Shown here piece after piece: positions 51,173 to 62,130 of a stretch of 64,000 nt of DNA. The first letter of the stretch is position 1; the number at the start of each line of letters is the position of its first letter. Below the pieces are notes generated by a model, which worked only from the letters and a program-made list of their open reading frames with translations, did no database searches and was not told where the DNA came from. Source of the stretch: Prunella strophiata (Eukaryota > Chordata > Aves > Passeriformes > Prunellidae); the NCBI GenBank assembly GCA_036583965.1, contig JAZBQD010000027.1, forward strand, positions 22,061,001 through 22,125,000, written 5' to 3'. Position numbers and translations under genes: made by a program.

Positions 51173-53461
51173 TGTTCCCTGGGGGGCAGATAACTCTCCA
51201 GGTCAGTCCTTGCTCATAGCTGGGGTTACTCTGCCTGGCAATAACAGCTCATCTGTACAAGAACCCCATTAGATGAAAGGCTCACATTACCTGGAAAGGT
51301 CTTAACATCAGATTAGGTTCCCAAATTCCTTTCTGCTGGAAGCTAATGAATGTGACTCTATATCCTTAACTATTACTTAGCTGTGTAGACTTCAGGAATA
51401 AAACATAGCCATACTGTTTGCCAAACATTAATTTAAAGTGTTCTACTAAATAAAATTGAATTATTATAGATTAGTGAGTGCACAGATTAATCCTTGAGAT
51501 CTCTGATACTTTAATGCATATCTATGTGTTCCTACTTCTACTTCCACTCAATAGATGTACTTGCACATGAGATGAGAAAAGGAACTGCTTTACTACAACT
51601 TAACCTTTTTTGCTGAATTCATAGAGAATGGTTTTTCAAGCGGGATACTCAGACTCTTCTCTCTCTTGAATCTGCTCCAAGAAGGAAAAGCATAGGAGCA
51701 AACCTGTTTTAGATACAGCCTTCTGCATATGTCATTGAGACAACTGATCTAATAAACAGTGTGATCTGGCACCATTTAAGTCAGTACAATTTTCTCAGCA
51801 CTGACAGCACTTCCGTATTGCTCCAAATAAACTGGCTCAGGTACCAGGCTCTATAGCTGCTCTGTCTGTGCAGTCTGCTCAGGCAAAATCTGTCCTGCCT
51901 CTCAGCCAGGCTAATTAATTCTGATGAGACTGCTGGAATAGCATTGCTCGGCTGCATCCCATTCCTGAGTTCCAAGTGCAGCAGCTCAGCATTGGCTGGG
52001 GAGCCCCGGTGCTGTGCTCTGCTGCAGGACTGTCAGATTCTGCATCTCACATTTCACATACTGTGTACTCAGACTCTTAATAACATTCAAGATTTTGGCA
52101 TTTCTGCTCGAGTTAGATGGGAAATAAAAAGAAACTGCAAATCAGTGGGTGACTCACTGCTTCCCCTTTCCTCTGACAGGGTTAACATCAGGTACATCCA
52201 GGAGGCCATGAAGGGTTTGGCACCAACACTGTGTTCTCCTCATCCATGGCAACAAAGATTAAATAAATATTTATTTATGTAAAAAATTTGCTTTAGTAGT
52301 ACATTCTTGATATTTTTTAAATTTGGGGGTAAATGTTAGTGAAGTTTAGCACTCATAAAAATGAGAGATTAATCCTAGCCAGAACAAGGCTTGGTGCAAG
52401 TGGACCCTGTGTAAACTCCCACACATCTCTGTCAATGTGCCTCAGTCAGGAGCAGCAGTGAAACGTGGCTGCTGTCCCAGTGCTCAGCCTCTCCCGAGGG
52501 GAGAAAGCCAAATCTGCTGAAAAGCTCACTGGTTCGCTTGATTGCAAATAGGTTTCAAGCCCACCAGAACAGCACATTTAATTACACTTGCCTGGTTTTG
52601 ACACTGTAACAGGTACTTGTGTGTCCTCCAACTATGCTCATGTAATTGGCTCTATCCAAAAATAAACCATGAGGCACCAGAAGTTGTTTCTGTCATGGTG
52701 GCGTTTGGGATTTTTTTAAATTATGTGTGAATTTTTAATGTACTGGTCTCAATCCTGATGTAACAGAAGCCACTTCTAAGAGCAAATTCTGGTTGCCTCT
52801 TGCTTTGATCTTTCACAGGCACAAAAAATAATCCCAAAGAACAACTAATGCAGAGGAAGAGAGCACTGAAAAAGAGACAGGTGTATGACTCTAAAAAGCA
52901 GTATAAGCAGGTCAATAGGAATTTCCCACTGGCTGTTCAAATTGCATGCCTGTTTGCCAGGTAACCAGAGCTAACCACATTGAGTTTCCCCCACTGAAAC
53001 TGGCAAGCAATCTTATCACTGAACCAAATTAGCAAGAAAACATATTCTTAGATTGCCATTGGCCAAGGACCAATTTAACAGTGGGCTCCAGGTAAAGCTT
53101 GAAACAGGTTATTATTTTTACCTTTTTTTTTCCTTAAAGAAGCAGAACATTAATGTTAACAGAGTCCACTACAAATGTACCCAGATCTGTTTTCCACTTA
53201 CAGGGCAGCAGAATCCAAGAACTGAATTGTTTCAAGACAAGTAGTGTGCCAAATGCACATTTTTATGTGGATGACCTGTTTTCCCCTTAGTTTTGGGGAG
53301 AAGAAAGAACTTATTAAAGAAGGGAAACTTTCTGCATAGAGGCAGTATTTGTAAGTATCAGTTTCTCTGGTACTGAGGAAAAAAATATGTTGAATATAAT
53401 CTATTCATGCTTGCTTCTCTTATTCAAATCCCAACTTACTGCACAGCAAAATCGTTGGAAA

Positions 53462-53510
53462 TGATCCCACTAATTTCAGTTGACATAGGACAGAGTCCTG
53501 GCTCAGAAGA
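53462..53510. mobile_element. Possible ancient repeat relic
   Basis: CACTAATTTCAGTTGACATA followed by GGACAGAGTCCTGG weakly resembles the 'actgacttcaatgg..gcaggatcaggccc' part of ancient amniote repeats. The match is short and could be chance. Confidence 0.25.
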
Positions 53511-55953
53511 ATGCTGTGATCATATTGACATCACTGGACACTTCTAAGCAATATTGCAAAAGCAGTTTGTCCATGGAACTGCTTTCTCCATGCTCACAAT
53601 GTGCTTTATGGAGCAAAAACCCACACTGGGAAAATGCAGAGAAGGCTGTAACTCAGGGAGCTGCTTACGCATTATCCTGTTGGGTCAAAAATTTTGTTTT
53701 TCAAGAGAATGTGAAATGCATTGGGTTTAAAAAGCTCTCACTTATATAACAGTTGCCAAAGGGCAGCCTATTCATTAGCCAAGATATAAAAGTAAAAAGA
53801 CTGCTCCAAGGCCTTGAGGCAGCACAGTTTCTTGAGCTATGCTTCATAACAGCTGCCCTCCAAAGTCTGGTTAACGTCATCTAAAATGCTCTTTAACAGG
53901 GGACTAGGATGACACACTTACTGTCACAGCATCCCCTCTTTGGACAGAAAGAACCATCTTCTGCTTCCAGAGCTCTCCTTTCCAGTGCTGAACTCTGACA
54001 TACTGGGTTTGTCCTTTACCTCAAAGTATTCACAGCAGGAAAATTTGCTCTTTTCTTCTCTAATATAACCTTCTGCTCTCCTTAGTCCTTGATAAACAAT
54101 GGATGCTCAGATATTTATTGTAGCATGTACTGCTGGCCCTGCACAGTTCAGTCCTCTATGAAGAGGCTGCTTTGATCTTTTGAGGATCAGGGGCAGCCTT
54201 ACAGAGAATTTATGCTGCAGTTTCACAGGAAAGCAAGTAGGGAGCCAGTTTGAGGGAGCAAAGGGAGAGAATGTGTTCCCTCCTACCAGATGATTTTATT
54301 AATTTGCCATAGAAATAATTAGTGCACACTCCACTCTTACCCTTACCCTTTTTTTGCTATAAAATTATATAATTTGCTAAAAAAAGGGAACTCTTCCTCT
54401 CAAAATCTGGTGAGTCTTTTTCCCATCTAAAAGTCCAGCAGAATAGCTGGACACCTGCATTTATTTCTTGCATACAGCCTGCTATCCTGCCATGGAGACA
54501 TATCCTGTTCTCATTCCTGGGCTGGGTTATCCAGGCTACCTTCTAACTGCCCTTTACATGAGATCTCAGCCTCTGAACCACTTCAGAGGAGCCATCAGCA
54601 CACAGTTGTAGCTGTTCAGAGCAGTTACCATCACATGGTCACTCAGTTGTGTTTGTGATGTCTCTCAGCCAAGAGTGTCAGGTTGCAGGGGAAAGTACTG
54701 GCTGGGATGTCTACTGTAGATCAAGGTCTTGCCAAGGAAACCTGAATAAACCTTATAAAAATATTCTCTCCTTCCTATTTATCTTAGATTTCTGAAGTTT
54801 TAACTACTTAATTTATCAAACTTGATTTATTTAAGTATTTACCTTGGATGCTGTTATACTTGATGGCTTTGAGCAAAGAAATAACTGATTCATAATGACA
54901 GTTGGATGCAAAAACTTGCAGCACCAGGAATTAAACTAAACAAACTCCTGATTTATTTATATTTTTAGCTACTAGCAAAAGCTTAAATAGAGTGCTAGAT
55001 GCATTTAAAAAAAAAAATGCAATGCAGAAAAGAACTAAAACAAAACAAAAACTCCACAAGCACACAGAAGACCATACCCACGTGCTCCATCCAAACACTC
55101 TGGAGGAGAAAAGGGAGAAGAGATTGAACTGGCTGCTAATGGCATTCATCTGATGCCTCCAGAGAATTTCTTTGTGAGTGTGGGGCCACCTCAGTTCAAG
55201 CTGCCTTTCTCCTTCTCCCAGGAGAAAGTGCCTCCTGCCAGGAGCATCCTGCCATGCAGCTGGCACCACTGCTGGCATCAGGACAGCTCTGCTTCGGTTT
55301 GAGGAAGCTGCTCACTAGGAGGAGGTGCCCACAGGAAGGCTATGGAATGTGTGCACTAGAGATGACATTTACAAGTATAAACAATCTTGTAAATGGGTCC
55401 TGAGGTCCTAAAAACCAATCTACATTCATGGTGCTCAGCTGCTGACAAGCAGTTTGATTTTCAGAGCTATTGCCATGACAGCAGAACAGACTTTTCCCAT
55501 ATGAGCAGGGCTGAGACCACGATTTCACACATGTTGTCAGTTCATAGCTGTGCCTCTCTACTTGGTATTAGACTAGAACAGCATCCTAGATTTCAAGGCC
55601 TTTAAAACTCAAAACAGGTTAAGACCAAAATTTACTGTAGCCCAAACTTTACCACCTGCTTGTAGTGTAACCTGTCATGAGTTGTGATGATGTCTGGGTA
55701 CATACATCTGTTGGGACAAGGAACCTTTTCCTCCCTGTCTGGGTGGGTGTAATGAGGAAAAAAAGGAGAAGTAACTTGTATCCCAACTCTCCCATTTGTT
55801 AAAAACAAAAAAAAAGGGGAAACAGCTGTCTCAGAAAACAGCAGCATTTATAAAGCACATTGTATAGCTTTGTGATTCATCAAAAGACCAGAAAATGAGA
55901 TGAGGTGCCTTATAATGCATTTCTGTGCAGCAGTGCACAGTTCATGACTTTAG

Positions 55954-55978
55954 AATTTTGAATTAGGAATTCAAAATT
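55954..55978. repeat. Short hairpin, 11-bp arms
   Basis: AATTTTGAATT, spacer AGG, AATTCAAAATT: a perfect 11-bp inverted repeat in AT-rich sequence. Probably incidental. Confidence 0.75.
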
Positions 55979-57449
55979 AGCAAGCCTGAAGCTGTAGCTC
56001 TCACAAAACCCCATCAGAAAGCTGTTCCTGCATGATGGAAATGTAGAGAATAAGATATCTACTTTGTGGTAATTTCTCTCCTATCTTGTATGAGACAAAC
56101 TTTCAGAATAAAACCTCAACTGACCAGATGATAGAGAGGCAGAAGATGCAGATGTAGCTCTGAGTGGAAATGGGCCTTGAGTAAAAATATCCACGAGCAT
56201 CATATCTGTAAGCCAATAAATTCAGCTGACTTGCTTCTTTCTCACCTCTACCTGCACAGGCAATCCCAAACTAATATTTTTTCTCAATAAAATGTTGAGT
56301 TTAAGGCCAAATATTAAGTTGGTACCTGTGGCATTGATTTTTACAGGCAGATAGCTCTTCAAGTCAGTGAAATGCTGGAGCTTCCAAATCAGAAGAAAAC
56401 CTAGAAAGCTGATAAAATTATTTAGATAGGAATAGATTCACAATTCAGTAACTGAGCAAAAGCTACAGAAGGAAGAGTCAGAGACTCCAACAAATTGGAC
56501 TGTGAAGATGAGAGCAGAGCTGTCAGCTGTGAGGGGGCTGTGAGCCTTGTCTGCCCTGCACTGCCACAGAAAGAGTCCTTCCACTGTGTGTGGAGCACAG
56601 CAAGGTGTTATTTGATAGTGGAAATGCCTTGCTCTCATTGAAACAAGCACAACCCTTTATGGAATAATTTACTAATGCCATTTAAGAAATTGAATTTCTG
56701 TTCTGTGAGAATTTTATTTATGCTAAATCAATATATGAAGTCAGAATTTCATTTTATTGCTGAACAGAAATTATATTAAGAAAGCAGCCTAGAAAAAGGA
56801 AACACTTAAAGATACTGAACTGCTTTACTCTTGAAGTGGTTTCAGTGACATAATGACATATTAAAAATAATATATTTAAGTATTTCAGAAAATAGCAGGA
56901 GGAAAAAGGAACTATAGTCCTAATCATAGAACAAGATATTGTTATTCTTAAAATGACATATTAAAATTACTAAAATAGGATTAAAATCATTCATTATACT
57001 TCAAGAAAAATATTAAAAATTGACATTTCTTTCCAAATGTCTGCATTTGGCAAGAACAGTCTTCCAGTGGTAACTTTCTGTTGTCATTTTTTTACCATTT
57101 TTCTCTGCAGTTAAAGAACATGCACACTGACTTCTATTGCAATATCAGAAGAACTGACAAATATGTATTTAGTAGCCTGTGATGCCAGTGTTGATTTAGT
57201 CTGTAACAACAGGAGTGCTCTGTAGCCATGCAGGCTCCTGCACCTCACCTGTAATTTACTTTTTGCAAATTCATCTCTGAAAACCACTATAATAAAGACC
57301 ACCAGGTGCACTGCCCCACAAAAAAGTTACTACAGGATCACCATATCATCCCTATTTTCCTTCCTTTAAGCCAAGCAGCTGCCAAATCAGCAGCTCATGG
57401 ATTTGTGGCTGGGGATGGAATCTCACACTTGAGGCAATGAGCAATGCAT

Positions 57450-57466
57450 ACACACACACACACACA
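57450..57466. repeat. CA/TG dinucleotide microsatellite
   Basis: About eight AC units, followed by an interrupted ATACACC. Potentially polymorphic. Confidence 0.9.
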
Positions 57467-60400
57467 TACACCCTCTGCATCTGAACTGGAGCTTGGTCCT
57501 GGGGAGACACAAGCTCTGCAGTGCTGCATAAACAAATGCCATCTTCATTACCTCAAATGGCTCCATGTTCCTGAAATGGAGCAAGCTGCATGCACTGCAG
57601 GAGGCTCGGAAGTGAGCACAAGGCGTGTGAAGAGTTTCAGCACAGCCTGCCGGGAAGCTCTGAAAATACACAAGGGTCTCCCCAAGGACTGTGGAGCACT
57701 GCCATGTGCAGGCTCTGACTCCCAGCTGACTGCCAGGCAAGGTCAGGCTATCAGGAGGGTTCATCTCCAAAAGCAAAAATTTGAATTTGAGTGCTGAAAC
57801 TGATCCAAAATAAACTTCCTTTTATTTTTCCCTCGGTGTGTCAGACAGTCACACTTATGGCTATGTTAGTACTGCCTGCCGTGGCACTACAGATGTGGGA
57901 TTGAAGAGACACCCAGCTGTAAACAGATCTATGCCTATTCCTCTGAAAAATATTTATTACCTTAATTTTAGAAAGTTTACTAACATTATGCATTGCTGAT
58001 GCTGGCAATCGTGAGTCTGAGGACATAACTATTTAAAGCTAAAAGTATTTAAATCTATATTTTACTATAACTTGTAGTAAGTATCCTTCCTAAATAATTT
58101 TTTATGACTATAAAGAAGATCTTTGAGCATCAGTTTGCACAGTACTTTTGTAATCATGTTCCTTCCTTTTGCATTGAAAAGACAGATTGACTTAGGCCTT
58201 TGTATCAAATATTCTCTGTTGCCATATCTTTCAAATAATTGGATTATATTTATCCAAAGCCTTGAAGTTTTTCTGAATCAGAGCTGATGTACATAGAAAT
58301 GTTCTGTATTCTGTAACTGAAACTCCCTTTTCTTCTGTTGTAGCTCTCCCTAGTCCAAAACCAGCACGCTGGTCCTTGGCAAACAGTTGCTTTACATATG
58401 GAAAAATAGCTGTGGTACAGCTGTGTAGAGCCCTCAGGGAATTTCTGATTTTCTTTTAGAGGCAATCTGTAGAATGTACCATGTCAAAAAAACCCTGGGC
58501 CTTTACAAAAGCAAGATTCCTTGTCAAAGAGATAAGCATTGGTGCTGGAGAGTTTTTCTGAGGAATGTTAAATAAAAGATACAACTTCTTGCTTAATGAA
58601 ACACCTGACTGGAGCCAACACTCACTTTACTTTCTTTGCTATCTCACACAAACAGCTCACAATGGCAGGATTTTCTTCCCTTTGTAACTCTTAGCTTCAG
58701 CACTCTCTGTGGCTCAGACCTGCTACCCAGTGCAGTTTGTGCCTCTCACACCAGATTATTCCACCCAGCTTTCCTGGCTTGCAGCAAAGCTGAAAAAACT
58801 AAACAAGAGCACACGTTCACAGTCCACTCATTGCAGTTACCTGACAGCAGAATCTTGTGTAGCCTCTGGGGTCCTTCCTCTCCCCCATCTTCCCACACTG
58901 GCTTCCACTAACACAGCACTGTGATTTTTACATACCCATCTTTATGTCAGCATCTACCCAGAAAATCGTGGGAGAAATTTAGTCCCTCTGGTCACATAAG
59001 CACTTGATTACCTTTTTTTGTTGCTCAAAGTCTTCTCTCAGCTCATCTGTTGCTTAGTTGTTTTTATCCTGGACTTCAGATTGTAAACCATTCTCCAAGA
59101 GTGGTTTGCTCAGCTTGAGGCAGTGGTTAGCATGTTTTCTGTAGTTTAGCTGTACTTGTTGAGATAAACATTTTTCATCTTACTTTGAGATTGTTTTTCA
59201 GCTTTCAGGCTATGCAAAGCCAGTGTGCCACACTATTGTTCTTGCTCTGACAGAGCCACAGCAGCTCCTAGCAAAGCTTTCTAGTTTGGGTTTCATGTCT
59301 CACCTGTAAAATGTTTCATCATGTTCCTGGAAATGTGAGATTAATCCTACAAGTGAATAAGCCAAGTGACTGTGCAGCATCCAGCATAAGGACCACCTTC
59401 TACTGCTCTGTGTCACCACCTCATGGATGTTCAGGAAACAAAGGACAATAGAGAAGGCAAAAAAGCATCCCTGGCACACACATGGAGAGTTCCTGGAAGC
59501 AATCACAACTTCTAAACTGTGTTAATACAGGCTCCTTCAATCATTGAACTGGGATTTAATGAGGCTTAATTCTACAATATGTTCTTCAATTTGAAAATAA
59601 TTAAAAACCAAGAGTTCAGTTTGCCTCCTTGTGACTGTAAGGAACTTTACTGCAAAAGTGGTTCACACTAGGCACATGAGGGCAGTTTCAGTGTAAAGCT
59701 CCATTTCTCTAATAATGAAGACATGCATGAAGAAAAATTTAACAGAGTTAAGGACTTCTCTTTCAAAGTACATGCACGAATCAAGAGTTAACTTGGCATT
59801 CTTCTCTTTTAAAAAATATGAGCAAAAGAACATTGAAATCATTCTAGAAAATAGTTCAACAAATCAAAATCACACAAGGTTTTTACAGCCTAGGTGCTGC
59901 AGGACCCTAAAACCACAGGGATCTTTTTTCAAGGAATTGAAGTATATGATTGCCCTCAGATTTGAAACAAGAAACATTTAGCGTAATCACTTTTTGATTT
60001 GGGAAACACTTTCAGTTATTTTTAAAAGTGTGACTAGTCTCTGTCTCCACAGTCTTACAGTGGATAGCAGCATTCACCTCTTAGTTTTTCTTTGTGAAAG
60101 AGAGGCTTTACAATTGGAAAATCTTAAACAAAGGAAAAGAAACTAATTGTTCTTTGACATGCAATGAACACCAGTGAACTACTCTGCATCCAAGGGTCTT
60201 TACACTTTTGATCTTCAAGGTATGCTAAATTTGCAATTTTGTTTTTAGTTCCTCTGAAAGTAGCCAACAGATTTTGGGCCTACAATATCTTTTAGATTAT
60301 CTTCCTATGCAGTCCCTAGAGCTTTCCCTCCACACATGACCCCTTCAGCTTTGTTAGTTTATCACCTAACACAACTCCTTGCTGAAAAGGGAGTTCAGCT

Positions 60401-60905
60401 GGCAGCCAAGGGCAATCCCCCTGCTCTGTGTCTGCTTGCTGCCACTTTCTGAAGCAAGACTGCCAGCAAGCACTTCTCTGAGCTGATAATTGTGAATGAT
60501 ATATTTGATCTAGGCTAACAGCACAATTAAATCAGGGTTTTAACCAAGTGTGACTGTACATGTTGTTTAGACAGCTCTCTAAGTGATTTCAATTATGTTT
60601 TGTAATGAGAAATTAGGAATGAGCAGTGATAAACTTGGAGCAATGAATCTGTTGCGTGAATGTTCCTTTGATGGCTTTGAGCAAAATAAAATGAAGTCTC
60701 TTTCCTCTGTTCTGAGAGAGTCATAACACTTACCTGGGTACACACACAGTTTTAGAAGAATTCAATGAATTAAATGTATTGACATTTGTAAGTTTTATCC
60801 ATGTATGGGACAGCATAAGATTTTATACATTTAGAAGTAAATGATCAGTTTGCAAAGTACTAGAGAACAAAGTAATTTTCATCTTGCCAACTATTAATTA
60901 CCTTT

Positions 60906-60911
60906 TTTATT
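60906..60911 (-). terminator. PTPRC: Candidate distal poly(A) signal of PTPRC
   Basis: TTTATT on the plus strand reads AATAAA on the transcript strand. It is the only such hexamer I found between about 60.8 kb and the one next to the stop codon. Downstream on the minus strand are TTGG- and TTTGTTCT-type U/G-rich bases. Cleavage would fall near 60.88-60.90 kb. Confidence 0.4.
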
Positions 60912-61756
60912 TGTTCTGAAAACAGTAGGCTAAAATGCAGCAAGAAATAGTAAAAATATCAAAATTGTAACATACAAAACATCATTATGAAAAAAAAAAT
61001 ATCCTGTACCAATTAAAATCTACAAGTAAAATTATCAAAGTTTTTCCAATTCTGAAAAGAGGTTGGAAGCATTCATGGAAGTAGTCCTTTAAATAAAATT
61101 AAGCATAAGAAATAGATGTGCAAGCACTCAGTATTTTAAGCTCTAAGAGTAAACAGGATGTCTTTTCCACCAGAAGTGTTGCAATGATCAAATGCTGATC
61201 TCCAAACTCCTATAGGAGTATCAGATTAATATATGTGGAGCAATAAGGACACCTTGAGGACAGTTAGAAAAATGCAAACATTTCTATTCTGCATTGATAA
61301 GGGAGGATTTACACATTCTTTGTAAGTCTGAATTCCTTGGAATTGCCACATGATGTAAATTATAAGCTCTTAAAACTGTTTGGCAAACTCCCACAAGTCC
61401 CAAGAATATTATTAATGCTCTCATTAGTCCTGAAATACTAGAATATATGCTTACCTATAGGTTCACTTACTTGCTAGTAGTTTTGAGGACAGACCTGTTC
61501 TTACAACTCAATAACCTTGTTCTGAGTTGCTTTCTTCCTTGTTACAGAAATAAAAAATTTTGCTTCACACTCCTCAGCATAGTATTACACTGTACATGCT
61601 TTTAAAAGGAAAAGTATAAAAATAGTGAAGGTTTCTGAAGAAGTATTAAATGCAAATCTACACAAAAATTAAAATTCCACAGTTCTTTGTCACTCGCTAC
61701 AATTTTCAAGTATTCCTTTAAATTGGTACCTTTCAAAAACCAAAATAACTAAAATT

Positions 61757-61778
61757 AAAAAAAAAAAAAAAAAAAAAA
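61757..61778. repeat. A22 homopolymer inside the probable PTPRC 3'UTR
   Basis: Twenty-two consecutive A residues on the plus strand, which would be a U22 tract in the PTPRC mRNA about 80 nt after the stop codon. Confidence 0.9.
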
Positions 61779-61841
61779 GTGGGAGGAAGAAATCTTATAC
61801 CTCTCATTTTGCTTAAAATTTTTTGCATGTGAAAAAGCACT

Positions 61842-61847
61842 TTTATT
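61842..61847 (-). terminator. PTPRC: Proximal AATAAA just after the PTPRC stop
   Basis: AATAAA on the transcript strand begins only 10 nt after the TAG. Use of it would give an mRNA with a 3'UTR of about 20-45 nt. It is probably incidental, but would be a very short alternative isoform lacking the U22 tract. Confidence 0.2.
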
Positions 61848-61857
61848 TAGTCTAGCT

Positions 61858-62130
61858 CTAAGTTAGAACTGCAGTTGTGGGGCCATTTGTAGAGCTTTCT
61901 GTTCCCTTAGTGCTATCTGCAGCCTTAGAATCATCACATATTTCAGGTGGCTCAATTTCCTCTGGCCGTGGTGGGGCAAGATCAGTTGTGATCAAATCAG
62001 TTTCCTGATCTGATTTTCCTACTTCACTGCAAAATTCAACTTTATCTTCCTGCTGGCTGTTCTTCTTTATTTGTCCATTCTGTGCAGGGTAGGTACTGGC
62101 AATGGTGTCATACAGAAATTGGTATTGTTC
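61858..62130 (-). CDS. PTPRC: PTPRC (CD45) last coding exon: end of D2 and C-terminal tail
   Basis: The acceptor TTTTTAAG lies just above 62130, and the exon opens in phase 0 with EQYQFLYD and [10 protein letters not shown], which match the end of the CD45 D2 domain. It continues 90 residues to a TAG at 61860-61858. About the first 34 residues follow the mammalian protein closely. The rest is an acidic, Pro/Thr/Ser-rich tail (for example [13 protein letters not shown]) that aligns only loosely with the human tail, as expected for a disordered region. The last residues are NGPTTAVLT. The tail lies in the cytoplasm after the two phosphatase domains. No frameshift or internal stop is present. 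Confidence 0.97.
   Translation of the reverse strand, partial: EQYQFLYDTIASTYPAQNGQIKKNSQQEDKVEFCSEVGKSDQETDLITTDLAPPRPEEIEPPEICDDSKAADSTKGTESSTNGPTTAVLT

Larger units (their letters stand above)
48663..60889. other. Gene-free interval downstream of PTPRC
   Basis: About 12 kb with no supported gene. Open frames reach at most about 117 codons, frequently antisense to each other (for example around 57.4-57.8 kb). Scattered microsatellites, homopolymers and old repeat relics are listed separately. Confidence 0.5.
60890..61857 (-). other. PTPRC: Candidate PTPRC 3' untranslated region
   Basis: The minus-strand sequence after the PTPRC stop codon has no recognisable exon or repeat until an AATAAA about 950 nt downstream. 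A 3'UTR of about 1 kb would be in line with the mammalian gene. It includes a U22 run on the transcript strand (A22 on the plus strand, 61757-61778). The extent is inferred from the hexamer alone. Confidence 0.45.

Noticed and set aside
57423..57797. Two antisense 117-codon open frames
   Set aside because: They mirror each other over the same DNA and start in a CA microsatellite. Neither has a recognisable domain.
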